Shown: positions 25,199 through 36,209 of the stretch, in pieces
How positions within the stretch are numbered: the first letter of the stretch is position 1
How the letters are laid out: the number at the start of each line of letters is the position of its first letter
Program-made: the position numbers and the translations under genes
Notes under the pieces: generated by a model
Databases searched by the model: none
Told to the model about the DNA's origin: nothing
Seen by the model: the letters and a program-made list of their open reading frames with translations, nothing else
DNA from: Megalonaias nervosa
Taxonomy: Eukaryota > Mollusca > Bivalvia > Unionida > Unionidae
Reading direction: 5' to 3'
DNA length: 64,000 bases
Assembly: GCA_016617855.1 (NCBI GenBank)
Contig: JAECUM010096198.1
Span: 1-64,000, forward strand

Positions 25199-25373
25199 CT
25201 GTCACGCTCAAGACTGGCATCGCCTCTGCTACCCCTTTTCTTTTCCGTGAGGCCCTGGGTTGTTCACTGGAGACAGCGACAGCTGATATTGATGTGGTGG
25301 GCTGGGTGAACTGTACTGTTTCAGATGCCACAGACTTTGTCTTTGACTCTTTTCCTTTTGCTGGCTTTCCTTT
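25199..25373 (-). CDS. Roc-COR GTPase gene, exon 4 of those visible (Lys/Ser-rich linker)
   Basis: A 175-bp exon with acceptor ttcttag and donor gtaggt, entering in phase 0 and leaving in phase 1. This fits the exons at 48.7 and 18.4 kb. It encodes about 58 residues: a lysine-rich start (KGKPAKGKESKTKS), a Ser/Thr/Val-rich middle and a PRASRKRKG cluster resembling a nuclear-localisation-type basic patch. No domain is recognised. It forms the first part of an insert between G4 of Roc and COR that I do not expect in the usual family architecture. All three other phase combinations hit stops or break the junctions. Confidence 0.75.
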
Positions 25374-26165
25374 CTAAGAAGAAATTAAACAAGACTGGTA
25401 AAACTCCCTTGCGGAAATTATGTGCAACAGCCAAACCTAAGTAGGACCATGCCACCTGATTTTTGCCATGAATATCATTTTAAAGCTCTCTGATACAGCA
25501 AATCAAGTATGAATTTCAAACTGGTTTTAACTCCTACAAATAAGGCTTCATAGTCTCAGCAATGGCCTTATCATAAACTCATTACAACAAATGGGTAAGC
25601 AGGTATCTACCTCTACATTAACACAGAAAATCTGTTGATCCTATAATGCTTTGCTAAGACCAACATATACTTTGATTTTGCTAGGTATTTGCGAGTTTTC
25701 TTGTAGGGAGGATAAAACTGACTTAAGTTATGTAATAATGTAATACATCTCTGTTATCATTTCATTGCCATGGTTCTAGTCCCCTTCCCAAGACCCCAAG
25801 AATATTATTCCCTGATCCAATTAGTAATTGACAGTCTAGAATAAAATTAGCATGTTCCTAGTTTGACAACTTAGCCTACTTCAACACTGGGAATATCAGC
25901 CTTCTTTTACCTGGACTGAAACTTTGGGGAATATGAGCATCATTGGAGGAGGGAATTCTGCATCATTTAGCTGGCAAATATTGCTAAAATAGTTTTATCC
26001 ACCATATTACTATAATGTTATGGCAGTAATACAATTGTTGCACAAATATTTTATTTTATTGCCGAATTTGCCAGTCTGAAAGCCTAAGACATGCTGTAAA
26101 GTGAACTTGTCATTGTTGTCATCAAGTTTGTCTACTGCTGACTTGAGTATGGTTTGACAGTTTGT
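25374..26165. other. Large intron, no clear feature
   Basis: Start (in coordinate order) of the 23.3-kb intron. AT-rich, with no exon-like block or array. Confidence 0.4.
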
Positions 26166-26169
26166 GGGT

Positions 26170-26525
26170 GTGATACAACTATACTTAAAGTTAATCTTAC
26201 TAAAGTGTACCATTATGCAAAGGTACATGTGATCTGATACAACTGGACTGAAAGATACCCTCACTATGGTGTATCATTAATCAAAGGTAAATGTGGGTCT
26301 GATACAACTGAACTGAAAGGTACCCTCACCATGGTGTACCATTAATCAAAGATAAATGAGGGTCTAATGCAACTGGACTGAAAGTTACTCTCACTATGGT
26401 GTACCATTAATCAAAAGTAAAATGAAAGGAATGGGGAGTTGAAAGCCAGAAGACAAGTGTCATAACATCCAAGAAGACAAGTGTCATAACATCCAAGAAG
26501 ACAATTGTCATAACATCCTAGAGGA
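26170..26525. repeat. 65-bp and 24-bp tandem repeats
   Basis: Four imperfect copies of a roughly 65-bp unit (core ctgatacaactgaactgaaa, then ctcactatggtgtaccatta) lie at 26170-26420. Three copies of a 24-bp unit (caagtgtcataacatccaag) follow at about 26453-26520. The minus ORF at 26411-26596 is mostly the latter repeat. Confidence 0.85.
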
Positions 26526-27660
26526 ATTATTCCAAAACCACCAAGAAGCAGCAAGTGCCCTGACCTCATCAGCTTTGATTGAAATAAAAAATGCATCTCT
26601 CTCCGTGAGAGAATGGTCTTTTAATAGTCCAAACAATGCATCCTGAGATGGTACACACTGTAGCTGCCAAAATATCGGAAATACCTCTCTACAGGAGGAA
26701 GACAGTTATGACCCTTTCTTTTCTCTTTAAGTTCAATAGTCCTAATTATAGACCTCTAAGTGGGAAAGAGTCTAAATTGATCATCGTCAGCATAATTATG
26801 GCTGAGACTGAGGATTTCAGGAGGAAGAGATGTTACAAACTGTAGCAGATTCCTGGACTGAAATTTACGTTGGCACAAAAGAGATAGAATCATAGTTATA
26901 AATAAAGCTCACACAACTATTTTGTACTGAGAAAGCATGGATTTCACTCCTTCTCAACAATGCTAGGGAAAGAAGGAAGACAGGTCGGTTTAAGTATAGT
27001 TCTTCTAGGTTATCTGAAGCAACCATGATGTAACATTGTCTTATACAATTGATCTACTCTTGGAGTATTCAAACACATAAATACAAGTCCGAAAGGGACT
27101 AGACCTGACTTCTGCTTGAGAATTAGGCAATCACAAGTCAACATCTTCCAACAGAGAATCAGACCCCTCAAAACCTCATGCCTGTGGAAGGTGTGTGTCA
27201 GTAAGTCACTTAAGTTCCGGAGGAGTGAAACCCATGAAGACTTTAAATGAGCCACTACTACACCCATTCCCCTTGTGAGGGCTCAGGAATTGGAAAGTAG
27301 GATGAAAGGAAGAGTGTGAAAATGGAAGACCCCCAGATCCAGACAAAACTACACATTTTTATGGGCTTAGAAAATGGGAATAAGAAGACAAACATCCTCA
27401 AGATCTTTGGGGACTACCCAGATATCTGGCCTAATGTCATTCTTGGCTGATTTCAATGAACTGCATTTCCTGCAGGATTTTATCCAAAGATAAAGATCAA
27501 TGGAGTTAAAACTGCCCCTTTCTTTGAAACACAATCTGAAAATATAATCCCAACCTATGCATTTTCTACACCCTATCTACTGTCCTCATCCCGAGAAGGG
27601 TGTATTCTTGTCATAGAGATATGAGGGTCCCTCATAACAGAGAGGAAAATGGTGAGAGAA
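26526..27660. other. Intron, no assignable feature
   Basis: Unique-looking DNA. ORFs at 26636-26845 and 27010-27267 show no motif. Confidence 0.4.
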
Positions 27661-27934
27661 CCAGACTAAGTTCGAGGCTCGTGTCCTGTGACAATTGGCT
27701 CCTGTGCATTTATTCATCATTAGACCTCCAAGATTTTCTTTACTTTTTATCAAAAAGTATCGAAATAGAATGAATCTGTGATACATGCTTTCAGTAAAGA
27801 AACCTGCATGTTTTCTTCTAATTGTTTCATGAAGATACTATAAACAGAAAATAAGGAAACTAGACAGAGGTCTAACGATGAACACAGTGGCTTGTACCTT
27901 TGTTTACAAAGTAATGATCAGTCATATATGTACT

Positions 27935-28480
27935 ATCATCATCAACATCATCATCAATCCCTTAACCCAAGAGGTCGTTGGGGCACCACAGATGACTTTA
28001 CAATCAATTCTCTCCATCTTTCCCTGTTCTCTACTGCCCGTTGGGAATCTCCAAATCCCATGCCTGTCCACTCCTTAATGTTGTCTTCCCACCTCTTGTT
28101 CTGTCTGCCTCTTTTCTGCACCTTCGCACTGTGCCTTGCAAGGTTGTTCTTGCCAGTCCAGATGATCTTGAGACATGACCGTACCATTTCAGTTTACGCT
28201 CTTTTACAGTGGTCAAGAGGTCTTCATAGTATCTGATGGCTCGTTGGAGCTTGTTGTGGACTTCTTTGTTGGTTACATGGTCAATGTATGAGATGCCCAA
28301 GATCATGCAATATCATCTCATTTCGAAGGCTGAATCCTTTGTATATCTGATGTGAGCGTCGATGTTTCACAAGCATAAAGATTGATATGAGAATTGAGCG
28401 CATCAGCCTTAATTTGGAACCAAATGCAATAATGGTATCTTTCCCTTGGCCAGTGAGATGACAGTATTCCATTCAGCGAG
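27935..28480 (-). mobile_element. RTE-type LINE, 3' fragment
   Basis: The minus strand encodes, in several frames, the C-terminal tail of an endonuclease/reverse-transcriptase polyprotein: SYIDHVTNKEV, then RKLKWYGHVSRSSGL, GRQNKRWEDNIKEWTG and ENRERWRELIV...VVPQ. It terminates in a (GATGAT)n-like tail at about 27935-27960 (read on minus). This order and tail fit RTE-clade LINEs, common in marine invertebrates. The 5' part (endonuclease and most of the RT) is missing, and frameshifts separate the blocks. Confidence 0.8.
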
Positions 28481-30020
28481 TTGCACTTGTATATTAAGTG
28501 GGCACAGTCATGGTAATGTTGAGTGGTAGCGTGGGAAAATGGTCTGGCACTAAAAGTGTTAATGGGTATGCGGATACTCGCCCGTTCATAATTACCTGGG
28601 TTATATAATTAGCTATAGGGCACCCGTTTAGTTCATGTAAAAAAAAAACCAACATGTATCCAAGTTCAGATAAAGGATTATATCTGGCGACGTTGAGAGA
28701 GAGAGACATAGAATAAAGAGTACAGTTTGAGGCTCCTGTCATGTGACATTTACCCATTGCTGACCTCCATCTACTGATCTTATATTTTCGACAGTTCGAC
28801 CATTTGGCTATGTACGTCGAACAGTTTCCTTATTTTCCATTTATAGTAACTGTACAAGACATGTTTCCAAGAACACAGATGGGTTTCTTCAATTTGAAAC
28901 CATGCGATAAAGATTCATTATAGTTTGATACATAATTTAGTAGCAGACCAGTCTATATTGAAAAACTATGGCGCCAAATAAAGTGAAACACAATTTATTG
29001 ATGTGAATCGTGGATGTTACATCACAAAAAATGTTAAAGGATAGGAACTTTATTTTAATAAAAAACATGTTGCATTAGGAAAAGGAAAATCAATAACACC
29101 TTACAAATTTTGAAAGAGGAATCCAACAGTGATGTAATAGAAGCATTCAGAATTTTTGGACTTTATAACCTTTCAGCAAAAGTTAAATATGTGACGTAGA
29201 CTAGTTACAATAAATGTTGTGTGTAAATAATTTATCATTTTGTTTTGTGTCAGTATTCTTGTACTAATACATATGGATTTAGCTAATTTGAGAACAAACT
29301 TTTAATTGCAGTAGATCCAGGTAAGTAGCAAAACTAAACATACCTTTTGAACAGGGTTTTCTGTAATTATGGCATGTAATATACAGTATTGCTCTTGTTA
29401 TGCTTAGATTGTCCTTTTTACCACTTATACTAGTAATAATTATGCTTATATCTCTAGAGGAGTTGGCATGGAACTTACAACAAAGCAGTTCAAGTTCACA
29501 TTTAATATAATTTACTTCCGATCGGGAACCTGGGTAACCGATCATTAAAATCAACGGGTACCTGGTTGACTTTTCCTAACATTTTGACATCTTTATCTGG
29601 CATTCATTAACGGTATGATAGTAAGCCAAACTTTGGACAGGCGTACAAAGTCAAATGCCTGAGGTAATCATTGGTACCAAGCTTATTATGCTACACGAAA
29701 TCTAGCTTGAAATATCAACGTTGATTCTTAAATCGGACATGCGAGAAAGAAGAAGTGGCCTCCCTTGTATTATTACATAGCATATGCATGACAAGTAAAT
29801 TGAAAGCAACGATACGAGCCCCTGTGACAATGAATAAATGCACACATGACACGAGCCTCGAATTGTAATTGTTATTCTGTCTCGCTCCTAACTTGGAAAC
29901 ATCTTTAAAGGGGGATCTAGCTGTTCATTTTATTACCCAGGCCAGTATCAACAGGCAGGTACACGATAATAAGTCAGCCAATAATTCAGGATTTTGCAAT
30001 TTTACCATGCATGAGTTTTG
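28481..30020. other. Intron with copies of a gaggctcgtgtc module
   Basis: Three copies of a short module with core ttcgaggctcgtgtc-tgtg occur: at about 27673-27717, at 28725-28750 (diverged), and inverted at 29813-29866. A (GA)n run lies near 28694. No coding content is recognised; ORFs at 28494-28757 and 29279-29554 have no motif. Confidence 0.5.
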
Positions 30021-30025
30021 ATGTT

Positions 30026-30475
30026 ATTTACATCCAAAATCCAATACAGTGTCAAACAAATGAATATACCGGTAGTCACTTTATTAATCCAAATTCCTAG
30101 ACAGTGTCAATCAAATGAACATACCCAACACACTGTCAATCAAATCAACAGTCACTATATTATATCCAGTGTCCAATACAGTGTCACTCAAATGAACATA
30201 TTCACTTTATTACATTCAAAGTCTAATAACGTGTCAATCAAATGAATATAACAGTAGTTACTTTATTACATATAAGGTCCAATACAGTATCAATCAAAAG
30301 AACAATCACTTTATTACAAAGTCCAATACAGCATCACTCAAATTAATAGTCACTGTATTACATCCGAAGTCCAATACTGTTTCACCCAATGAACACAGCC
30401 ACTTTATTACATCCAGTGCCCAATACAGTGTCAAATAAAATGAATACAGTCACTTTATTACATCCCTTTGTAAAC
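30026..30475. repeat. ~44-56-bp irregular tandem repeat, ~8 copies
   Basis: Units contain tccaatacagtgtcaatcaa, then atgaaca and cactttattacatcc. Spacing varies from about 44 to 56 bp because of indels. The repeat ends about 0.5 kb before the first Polinton coding remnant. Confidence 0.85.
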
Positions 30476-30964
30476 CATGGTTATTTATGTTATAAATGGC
30501 TAGGAAATGCTGGCTCTGTTTTCAGTATGAAACGTAACATATTTTAATGTGTAAAAAAAAAGTAAATAAGAAAATCTCGTTTGAAAATTTCAACCTCCAG
30601 AAAACACACAGTTGTTCCTACAAGATAGGTTCATCAATCCACAATATCTGACCTCCTTAGCACACTAGCTACACCAAATAAATTTGCAATTGATCCCTGG
30701 CACAAATGGCTGCATACCGTTTGATATATGGGTAGCCATATCTCATAATTTTCACACTGTTTGATAATGGGTGACTGTATACTGTTTGACATCCGGTTAT
30801 ACCAATTTGGTTTGGTAGACACTTTAATAAACCAGATACCAATGTCAATCTCAACGACTGCTGTGCAAACAAATCAGCGTGGTTGGGCTCCAATAGTGTT
30901 ATTATCATATGTGTTAGACACTAAGATTTTAATGTCGTTTACAGTAACCTCTGCGATAATTTTG
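30476..30964. other. Flank of the Polinton remnant, unassigned
   Basis: Overlapping short ORFs on both strands (30634-30967) have no recognised motif. It may contain the left edge of the element or a decayed, unrecognisable part of its polymerase gene. No terminal inverted repeat was identified. Confidence 0.35.
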
Positions 30965-31440
30965 TAGAAACAACAGAAACAAGTTTGGTTAAAGCAGAAT
31001 GACAAAGAAATGTGCAGAAAAATTATTGGTAAATTTAGTGTTCATCACATAGTTGTACAAGATTAATTATGCATCGAGCAGAATTAGATTTTATCATCAA
31101 GGACACAGCAGCAAATGGTATATTGGTGTCACGGAGAAATGCAACAACACGAGATGCAATAATTATTGGCAGAATTATTAGCTACTGCGACGGCAATTCT
31201 CAATTTACTCATCCGAGATCATCTATGATCGCCTGCTCATCAATTAACCTGTTATTGATGATTAATAGATCTCCCAATGACGCTGTTAGAGTCACCAAGG
31301 ATTCTTTTTATATTAATCGCTGTAAAATGGACCTTCTTGAGATATGTATCGAAGATACCAACGTATTAAACTGGGGTTCATGGCAAATAAAACGTGAGCA
31401 AATATGTCAATATTCAGAGTCAGCTGATGTTAAGACATAA
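30965..31440 (+). pseudogene. Protein-primed-type DNA polymerase B, C-terminal remnant
   Basis: One frame reads CRKIIGKFS near 30995-31040, resembling the conserved helix and glycine of polymerase motif B. After a frameshift, 31069-31437 is open for 123 residues. Within it, THPRSSMIACSSINLLLMI is followed by DAVRVTKDSFYI, matching the palm region with a motif C of the (D)TDS type, here altered to TKDS. The last part (NWGSWQIKREQ) resembles the segment that links polymerase to helicase in related elements. The exonuclease and most of the palm are absent. The assignment rests on short motifs recalled from the family. Confidence 0.55.
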
Positions 31441-32763
31441 GATATTTATTACTTTAATATCAATTTATCAGAATCATCATCATCACCAACAGTAAACGAT
31501 CCAATCACGAGACACAGCACAGTCTATCTGAATGGTCCAGGTGGTTCTGGTAAAACAATATGTGTGACAGAAATATTTAAACACTCTAACATGATTGTGT
31601 TGACACCAACTCACCAACTTCCCAGACAGATGAGACAAAGTGGTGTCAGCGCATACACGTATCATAGTTTCTTCAGATGGCGAGGTGATGCATGGACCCC
31701 CGAGAAAATGGGTGAGAAATATATCCTTTGAATAATAATCTTAAATGAGATTTGTACAGTATCCAAAGATGTCTTAGAAAAGTTTCTTGATTTGTTATTA
31801 ACAAAATCTACTGCAATTATCATGTGTGGTGATCATGGACAGCCTCCGCTGTTTACAGGTGAATCGCCACACAAATGATTGATCAACTATGTTAGCCACT
31901 ATGAAGAAGTTTTGTTCGATCATCGATCACAGGATGAACAACTATGACAACTGAAATCATTAATCCGATTTCAACCTGACAAAGTTCAGTGTGAAATATT
32001 GCATACCGTAATTTCAGAGACTCCAATGTCAGATTTCTGGAACTTATGGCGCCCTAATGATCTAATAGTTGTATCCAGGAAAAATGTATGTGATTCACTT
32101 CAGCGTAAATTATTTGAGCTTCACAAGGAAAAATTTCCTGATCAACTAGTCCCATTACGTTATCAATCAACAGATACACGCAGACAAAATATATTTGCTG
32201 ATATTCCAGGAACAGAGACAAAACAAAAACTCGTTCTTAATGATATTTTTGAGGTTGCAGTAGAGGCTGTACAGCAAGCATTGTTGCTAAACCCATCGTA
32301 CTGAACTCTGGGATATGCAACAACAATTCATTCATCTCAGGGATCAACAATGTCAGATATCATTATCTGGATTGTCGAAGATCGCATCGAATGGTCAAAT
32401 TTAGTTTATCTGGCTGTGTCTAGAGTAACAAAAATATATCAGTTACACAGGGTTGTCTATGTGCTGGAGTTGCCAACAGCAGCATCTGTGGCTCTGCCAC
32501 CATCGTGGCCACAAACAACAGCATCACCAGGAATTATTAACACAGTGAAGAAAAAATTAGATGGTTATGAGTGAGATGACAAAAAAACAGCTCCAGTTTG
32601 ATCTGGATGTGGATTTTGTCATTATACTGAAACAGGACAAAATAATCACTGGGCCTGCTGTAACATTGTAATGTTGTGGCAAGATTTTCCTAATGACGTA
32701 CTACAATTTACCGTGGACAGAACCGATAGCAGTCTCAGCCACACAACGAAAATGTTTCTCTGA
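31441..32763 (+). pseudogene. SF1 (Pif1/RecD-like) helicase, broken
   Basis: In the same frame as the polymerase remnant. Walker A is GPGGSGKT at 31534-31557, motif Ia-like TPTHQLPRQMR follows, then a Walker B-like LNEICTV (usual Asp now Asn), motif III CGDHGQPP and, after 32302, TIHSSQGST with LVYLAVSRV (motifs V/VI). After 32572 the frame continues into GCGFC...HW-CC, a possible zinc ribbon. In-frame stops are TAA at 31438 and TGA at 31729, 31876, 31945, 32302, 32572, 32599 and 32761. No indel is needed over about 1.69 kb. In related elements such a helicase would serve DNA replication; this copy cannot make a full protein under the standard code. Confidence 0.75.
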
Positions 32764-32869
32764 CATGTCTTGAATGTAAAAGACATAGATGAGCTTCGTT
32801 CCTCAAAGCATGTGACTCTTGTTATCGTTTTTTGTTCGCACATATCCAATCTGGTGGTAACTGAGTGTT

Positions 32870-33763
32870 TTCAGAAATTACCTGTAATTGTTCACGTACA
32901 AATCCACGTTGAGGAACTGTTGAATCTAGTCTGTAGATTGGTGGCTGCACAGTAGATCTAACCAGTCTGGAAATGTTATTACACTTCACACAGGATCAGT
33001 TGTTCTTGCTGCACCACCCTCAAGTTCACCATATAAATACCCCACTATTACTTTACTACCCAACACTGGTTGTTGTAGCTGATCTCGTGTTTTCTCGCAA
33101 TTACATGAACAGGTTTCATGTTAATTCCACTCGTGACCTCGTTGTTGAACGCAGTCACCACATGAGGTAGACTCGAAAACCATAAACAAGATATGTCAAG
33201 AGCGCACAGGGTTCCACTCCGAGGTGCTGTGGAAGTGTCTGATTAAATTGCCCAATAATTGACTGATCTCAGTGTATCGTGGTGTGTCCACATCTGATTT
33301 TAACAGTATATTGTTGCATCATCGTCGTTACTGCACTGAGAAATTCTTTGCCAGGATCAACCTATAGCAACTATGACCATCGCAGGCTGCTCGATGGCCT
33401 GGGTCCTCATGAACAAATTCTTTCAAATGCTGCTGAGACTTCAGTTGCTGTTTTAGATGATAACAGTTCAGCCTCTTTGTATCTACTTGCAATGTCTATG
33501 ACAGTCAACGCGAATTTGTATGTGCTGTTTTTATACGTCACGTGGTAAAACCAAGATATCTGCCTGATGAACTTTGTTGGATGTGCTGACATCAAACCAT
33601 CCATGCTGATTCGTTTTGGGATGTGGAATATAAATTTGCCATATGGCCTGTCGTGACACCAATCTGCGGCTACAGCAAGTCTGACACCTGATGCATTGGC
33701 GAGTGTTTTAATTGCTGCTGTACCTCTCCAATATTGTCCTGGACTATAATAAATCAACTCCAT
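32870..33763 (-). pseudogene. Polinton retroviral-type integrase, broken
   Basis: From ATG at 33763 the minus strand reads MELIYYSPGQYWRGTAAIK, the typical start of Polinton integrases, then YKFALTVIDIASRYKEAE from the catalytic core. The frame breaks near 33407. In other frames below that point DPGKEF and a later N-Q-T-type segment of the core are still visible down to about 32.9 kb. The core region that normally carries the first catalytic Asp is degraded (reads IRQISWFYH). The enzyme would insert the element into host DNA. It is convergent with the polymerase-helicase gene. Confidence 0.8.
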
Positions 33764-33859
33764 TATGTAATTGCTGGTGTTTAATTGCCAGCTTAGAGAG
33801 CTACACTCCTAACACTATTTTACCTTTCATCACCGATCTTATCAACCAATTCGCGAGTG

Positions 33860-34125
33860 ATTCTCATATGTTCTTATTCTTTATCGAATTCAGCGTGTGA
33901 ATCAACTTGACATCTGCGATATATTGTTGTAGATCTGGATTTTTATATGTGACGTTATGAACATTCACACGCTTAATCAATCACATTTACTGGAAATTCA
34001 CTTGGTTTTGGTTGATTCTTTTTCATCAAGTCTAATATCAAGGCGAGTTCCAGGACCACAATAATTATATCCTGGAAGATATTTTTCTCCCAGGATACTT
34101 AGCCCCTGGTGTTCCAGGTATTTTT
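33860..34125 (-). pseudogene. Parvovirus-like phospholipase A2 domain, broken
   Basis: The minus strand reads YLPGYNYCGPGTRLDIRLD (around 34075-34020). This matches the calcium-binding loop (YxGPG) of the PLA2 domain family found in parvovirus VP1 and in various Polinton-like elements. A TAA interrupts the next helix, where an AC residue pair is still visible. In a shifted frame HNVTYKNPD follows, where the family has HDxxY, so the catalytic Asp reads Asn. The ADVKLI helix follows. In viruses such domains modify endosomal membranes during entry. This copy is clearly inactive. It is too short for the annotation to rest on length; the motif order is the evidence. Confidence 0.6.
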
Positions 34126-34328
34126 CCCAAGTGCCTTAGCAATCTTGCCACCATGGATTGCTCTGCGATCCAATGTCACAAACTTATTTTTTTGTGTGTT
34201 ATATTGTACATATTTACCTGTAAGTGCTGCTGTGTTATTTTTCAACGTGGTTGCACTCAGAAATTTTGTACCTGTGACTGTCTTGCATCAAACACAAAAT
34301 AAATGCATGATTATAAATAATATTATAC

Positions 34329-34980
34329 TTGTACAATATGAACGTGATTGAATTTTCAGTGACACGTGAGCAAGCACCGGTCAAGCATCATCCAATGTTA
34401 ACAGATTCCATTCGAGCTATTATAATTGGTCCATCTGGGTTGGGTAAAACCCAGTTGTTGCTCAACCTGATAACGAGGTGGCTTAAATGGGACAAACTTT
34501 ATTTAGTAGCGCCATCCGTGGATGACAAACGATGCCATAATGTTCTTAAGGAATTTAATGAATCTGCAGCGGCTGAAGATGATGTGATTGAATTTATCAC
34601 AGACATCGATTGAGTGCTGTCCATCAAGGATCTTAACGGGGATATTAACAATCTAGTGGTTTACAATGATTTCATGCTTGACAAACAAGCAAATCCAGCC
34701 AGAATATTTTCATGGGGCAGAAATAAAAACACAGATGTCATTTACGTTACTCAACGGTATACTCAGATTCCCAAAGTGATCAGAGATTACTGTAATTTTT
34801 TGATTATTATTAATGGGGTTGATACGCATACGCTTCAAAATATTCATTAGACATGGTGTCCCGGTGAAATGAACATAGGTTTTCTGACATAGGTCAGAAA
34901 ACCCCGCATTAATTCATCATGATAAGTTTACATGATGCAGCAACACATTATCGAATTGGTCTAGATAAAATCTTTTATTA
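34329..34980 (+). pseudogene. A32/FtsK-HerA-type genome-packaging ATPase, broken
   Basis: From an ATG at about 34329 the plus strand encodes Walker A GPSGLGKTQLLLNLI (near residue 35). A Walker B-like strand NNLVVYNDFMLDK follows (usual second acidic residue now Asn), then a sensor-type segment NTDVIYVTQRYTQIPKVIRD. These are the standard motifs of the Polinton packaging ATPase. The frame is cut by TGA at 34611 and TAG at 34848. Beyond that, a shifted frame still shows THYRIGLDKI, the typical C-terminus, to about 34980. The role in intact relatives is to pump DNA into preformed capsids. Confidence 0.8.
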
Positions 34981-35001
34981 AAGAAATATATTGGTTGCAT
35001 A

Positions 35002-35385
35002 ATGAACCAGAAAAACATTAACAAGATTGTATCTACGATTGAACAACTGCAGCAAAATGCTCCCACGGTTCAACTCCATGTTGAAAAAATCAATGATGAT
35101 TTTAAGATGATACAGCACGGACATGAAGAGGACAGATATACACTCATGGTTGAGTACAGGTTTATCAAATTACTCCAATGTGAAATGGAATTGTCGTTGG
35201 CAGATTTACAAGAACATGATATAACTAAATTTGTTCCATTGGCAAGTGCCATTGACAAAATACGATCAGATTTGTCTTGACAATATGAAACTCAAGAGGC
35301 TGTAAGTGCACGTGCGAGACAACTAAAAATCTTGTGTCAGATTGCTTGCAATCCGCAAAGGAATAGCCCAAATAACAAAAAATAA
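35002..35385 (+). pseudogene. Predicted coiled-coil protein of the Polinton element, unassigned
   Basis: ATG at 35002 opens a frame of 92 codons to a TGA at 35278-35280. The same frame continues another 34 codons (QYETQEAVSARARQLK...) to a TAA near 35383, which suggests the TGA is a secondary nonsense change. The residues are heptad-like and charged (INKIVSTIEQLQQN, LADLQEHDITKF), so a coiled coil is likely. It starts about 20 bp after the ATPase relic on the same strand. No family is recognised. Confidence 0.4.
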
Positions 35386-35625
35386 CAAAAAAATGTTAGT
35401 TTTTTGGGTCAATGGCCAAGAGAGGATGTTCAGGATCTGTCACGTACATACAAACTAACAGGCAATTCTTCACTGCATGTCCAATAAATTACCATCTTGG
35501 TCGGTTAGACGAAACCATATTTGTGACAGCGATGGGTTATGACATCATAAATAAACAGGATTTGATGGCACCGACACAATCAAATGACCCTGTGGGACAT
35601 CTGGAGAAAAGCTGTAAAGAACATA

Positions 35626-35901
35626 TTATTGATGGGCCTGCCCTTGTAATGCTTGCCCAGATGCGATATAGCTACTGCCGACTGCGTCACAGACTAGATT
35701 TACAGAAATCGTCGATGTGATATTGACAACACCTGGCGACACATGACAACCACCACCATCCAAATCGTTGTTATGTTTAAGCATACTTGGAGAGGGTTGT
35801 AACTTCTCCCATGTGGCATAAATCTTTGGAGAATATTCGTCAGTTATGTCATCAACATCCTTCCCTACTTTATCGGTATCCAGCCCTGGTAGTCTGACCA
35901 T
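35626..35901 (-). other. Possible Polinton gene fragment, unassigned
   Basis: A 91-residue minus-strand ORF (MVRLPGLDTDKVGKDVDDIT at its start) and a 102-residue plus-strand ORF (35412-35720) partly overlap. Either could be a relic. The minus one lies just beyond the penton-like gene and shares its strand. No motif decides between them. Confidence 0.25.
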
Positions 35902-36209
35902 ACTCAGTTGGTCTTCGGTGGACTTAAAATGATCAAGAAATAACTTTCACCATCAATAGATGTTTTATTGTACCAATATTTTTTTTTAAGATCGTTATTC
36001 GAATATTCAATCACATACTACTCAAATAACGGTCATAGACTGCATTGTGTATTTTCATATTCTTGCACAATCGTGCTGACGATTTCTCCTAATCGAGGAA
36101 TTCATGCTGTCCTGTACAGATAGAACCCTCTAGAGAAGGGTCTCTTGTACTCTGGGGTTTTTCTAAAATCAACATATGTCAGTGAATAATTAGATTGTGG
36201 TGGTCCACT

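Noticed and set aside
31069..32763. A definite claim that the element used UGA as a sense codon
   Set aside because: TGG and CGA codons are still used in the same frame, TAA also occurs, other genes have frameshifts and several catalytic residues are lost. Ordinary decay with deamination bias explains the data, so this is kept only as a testable question.
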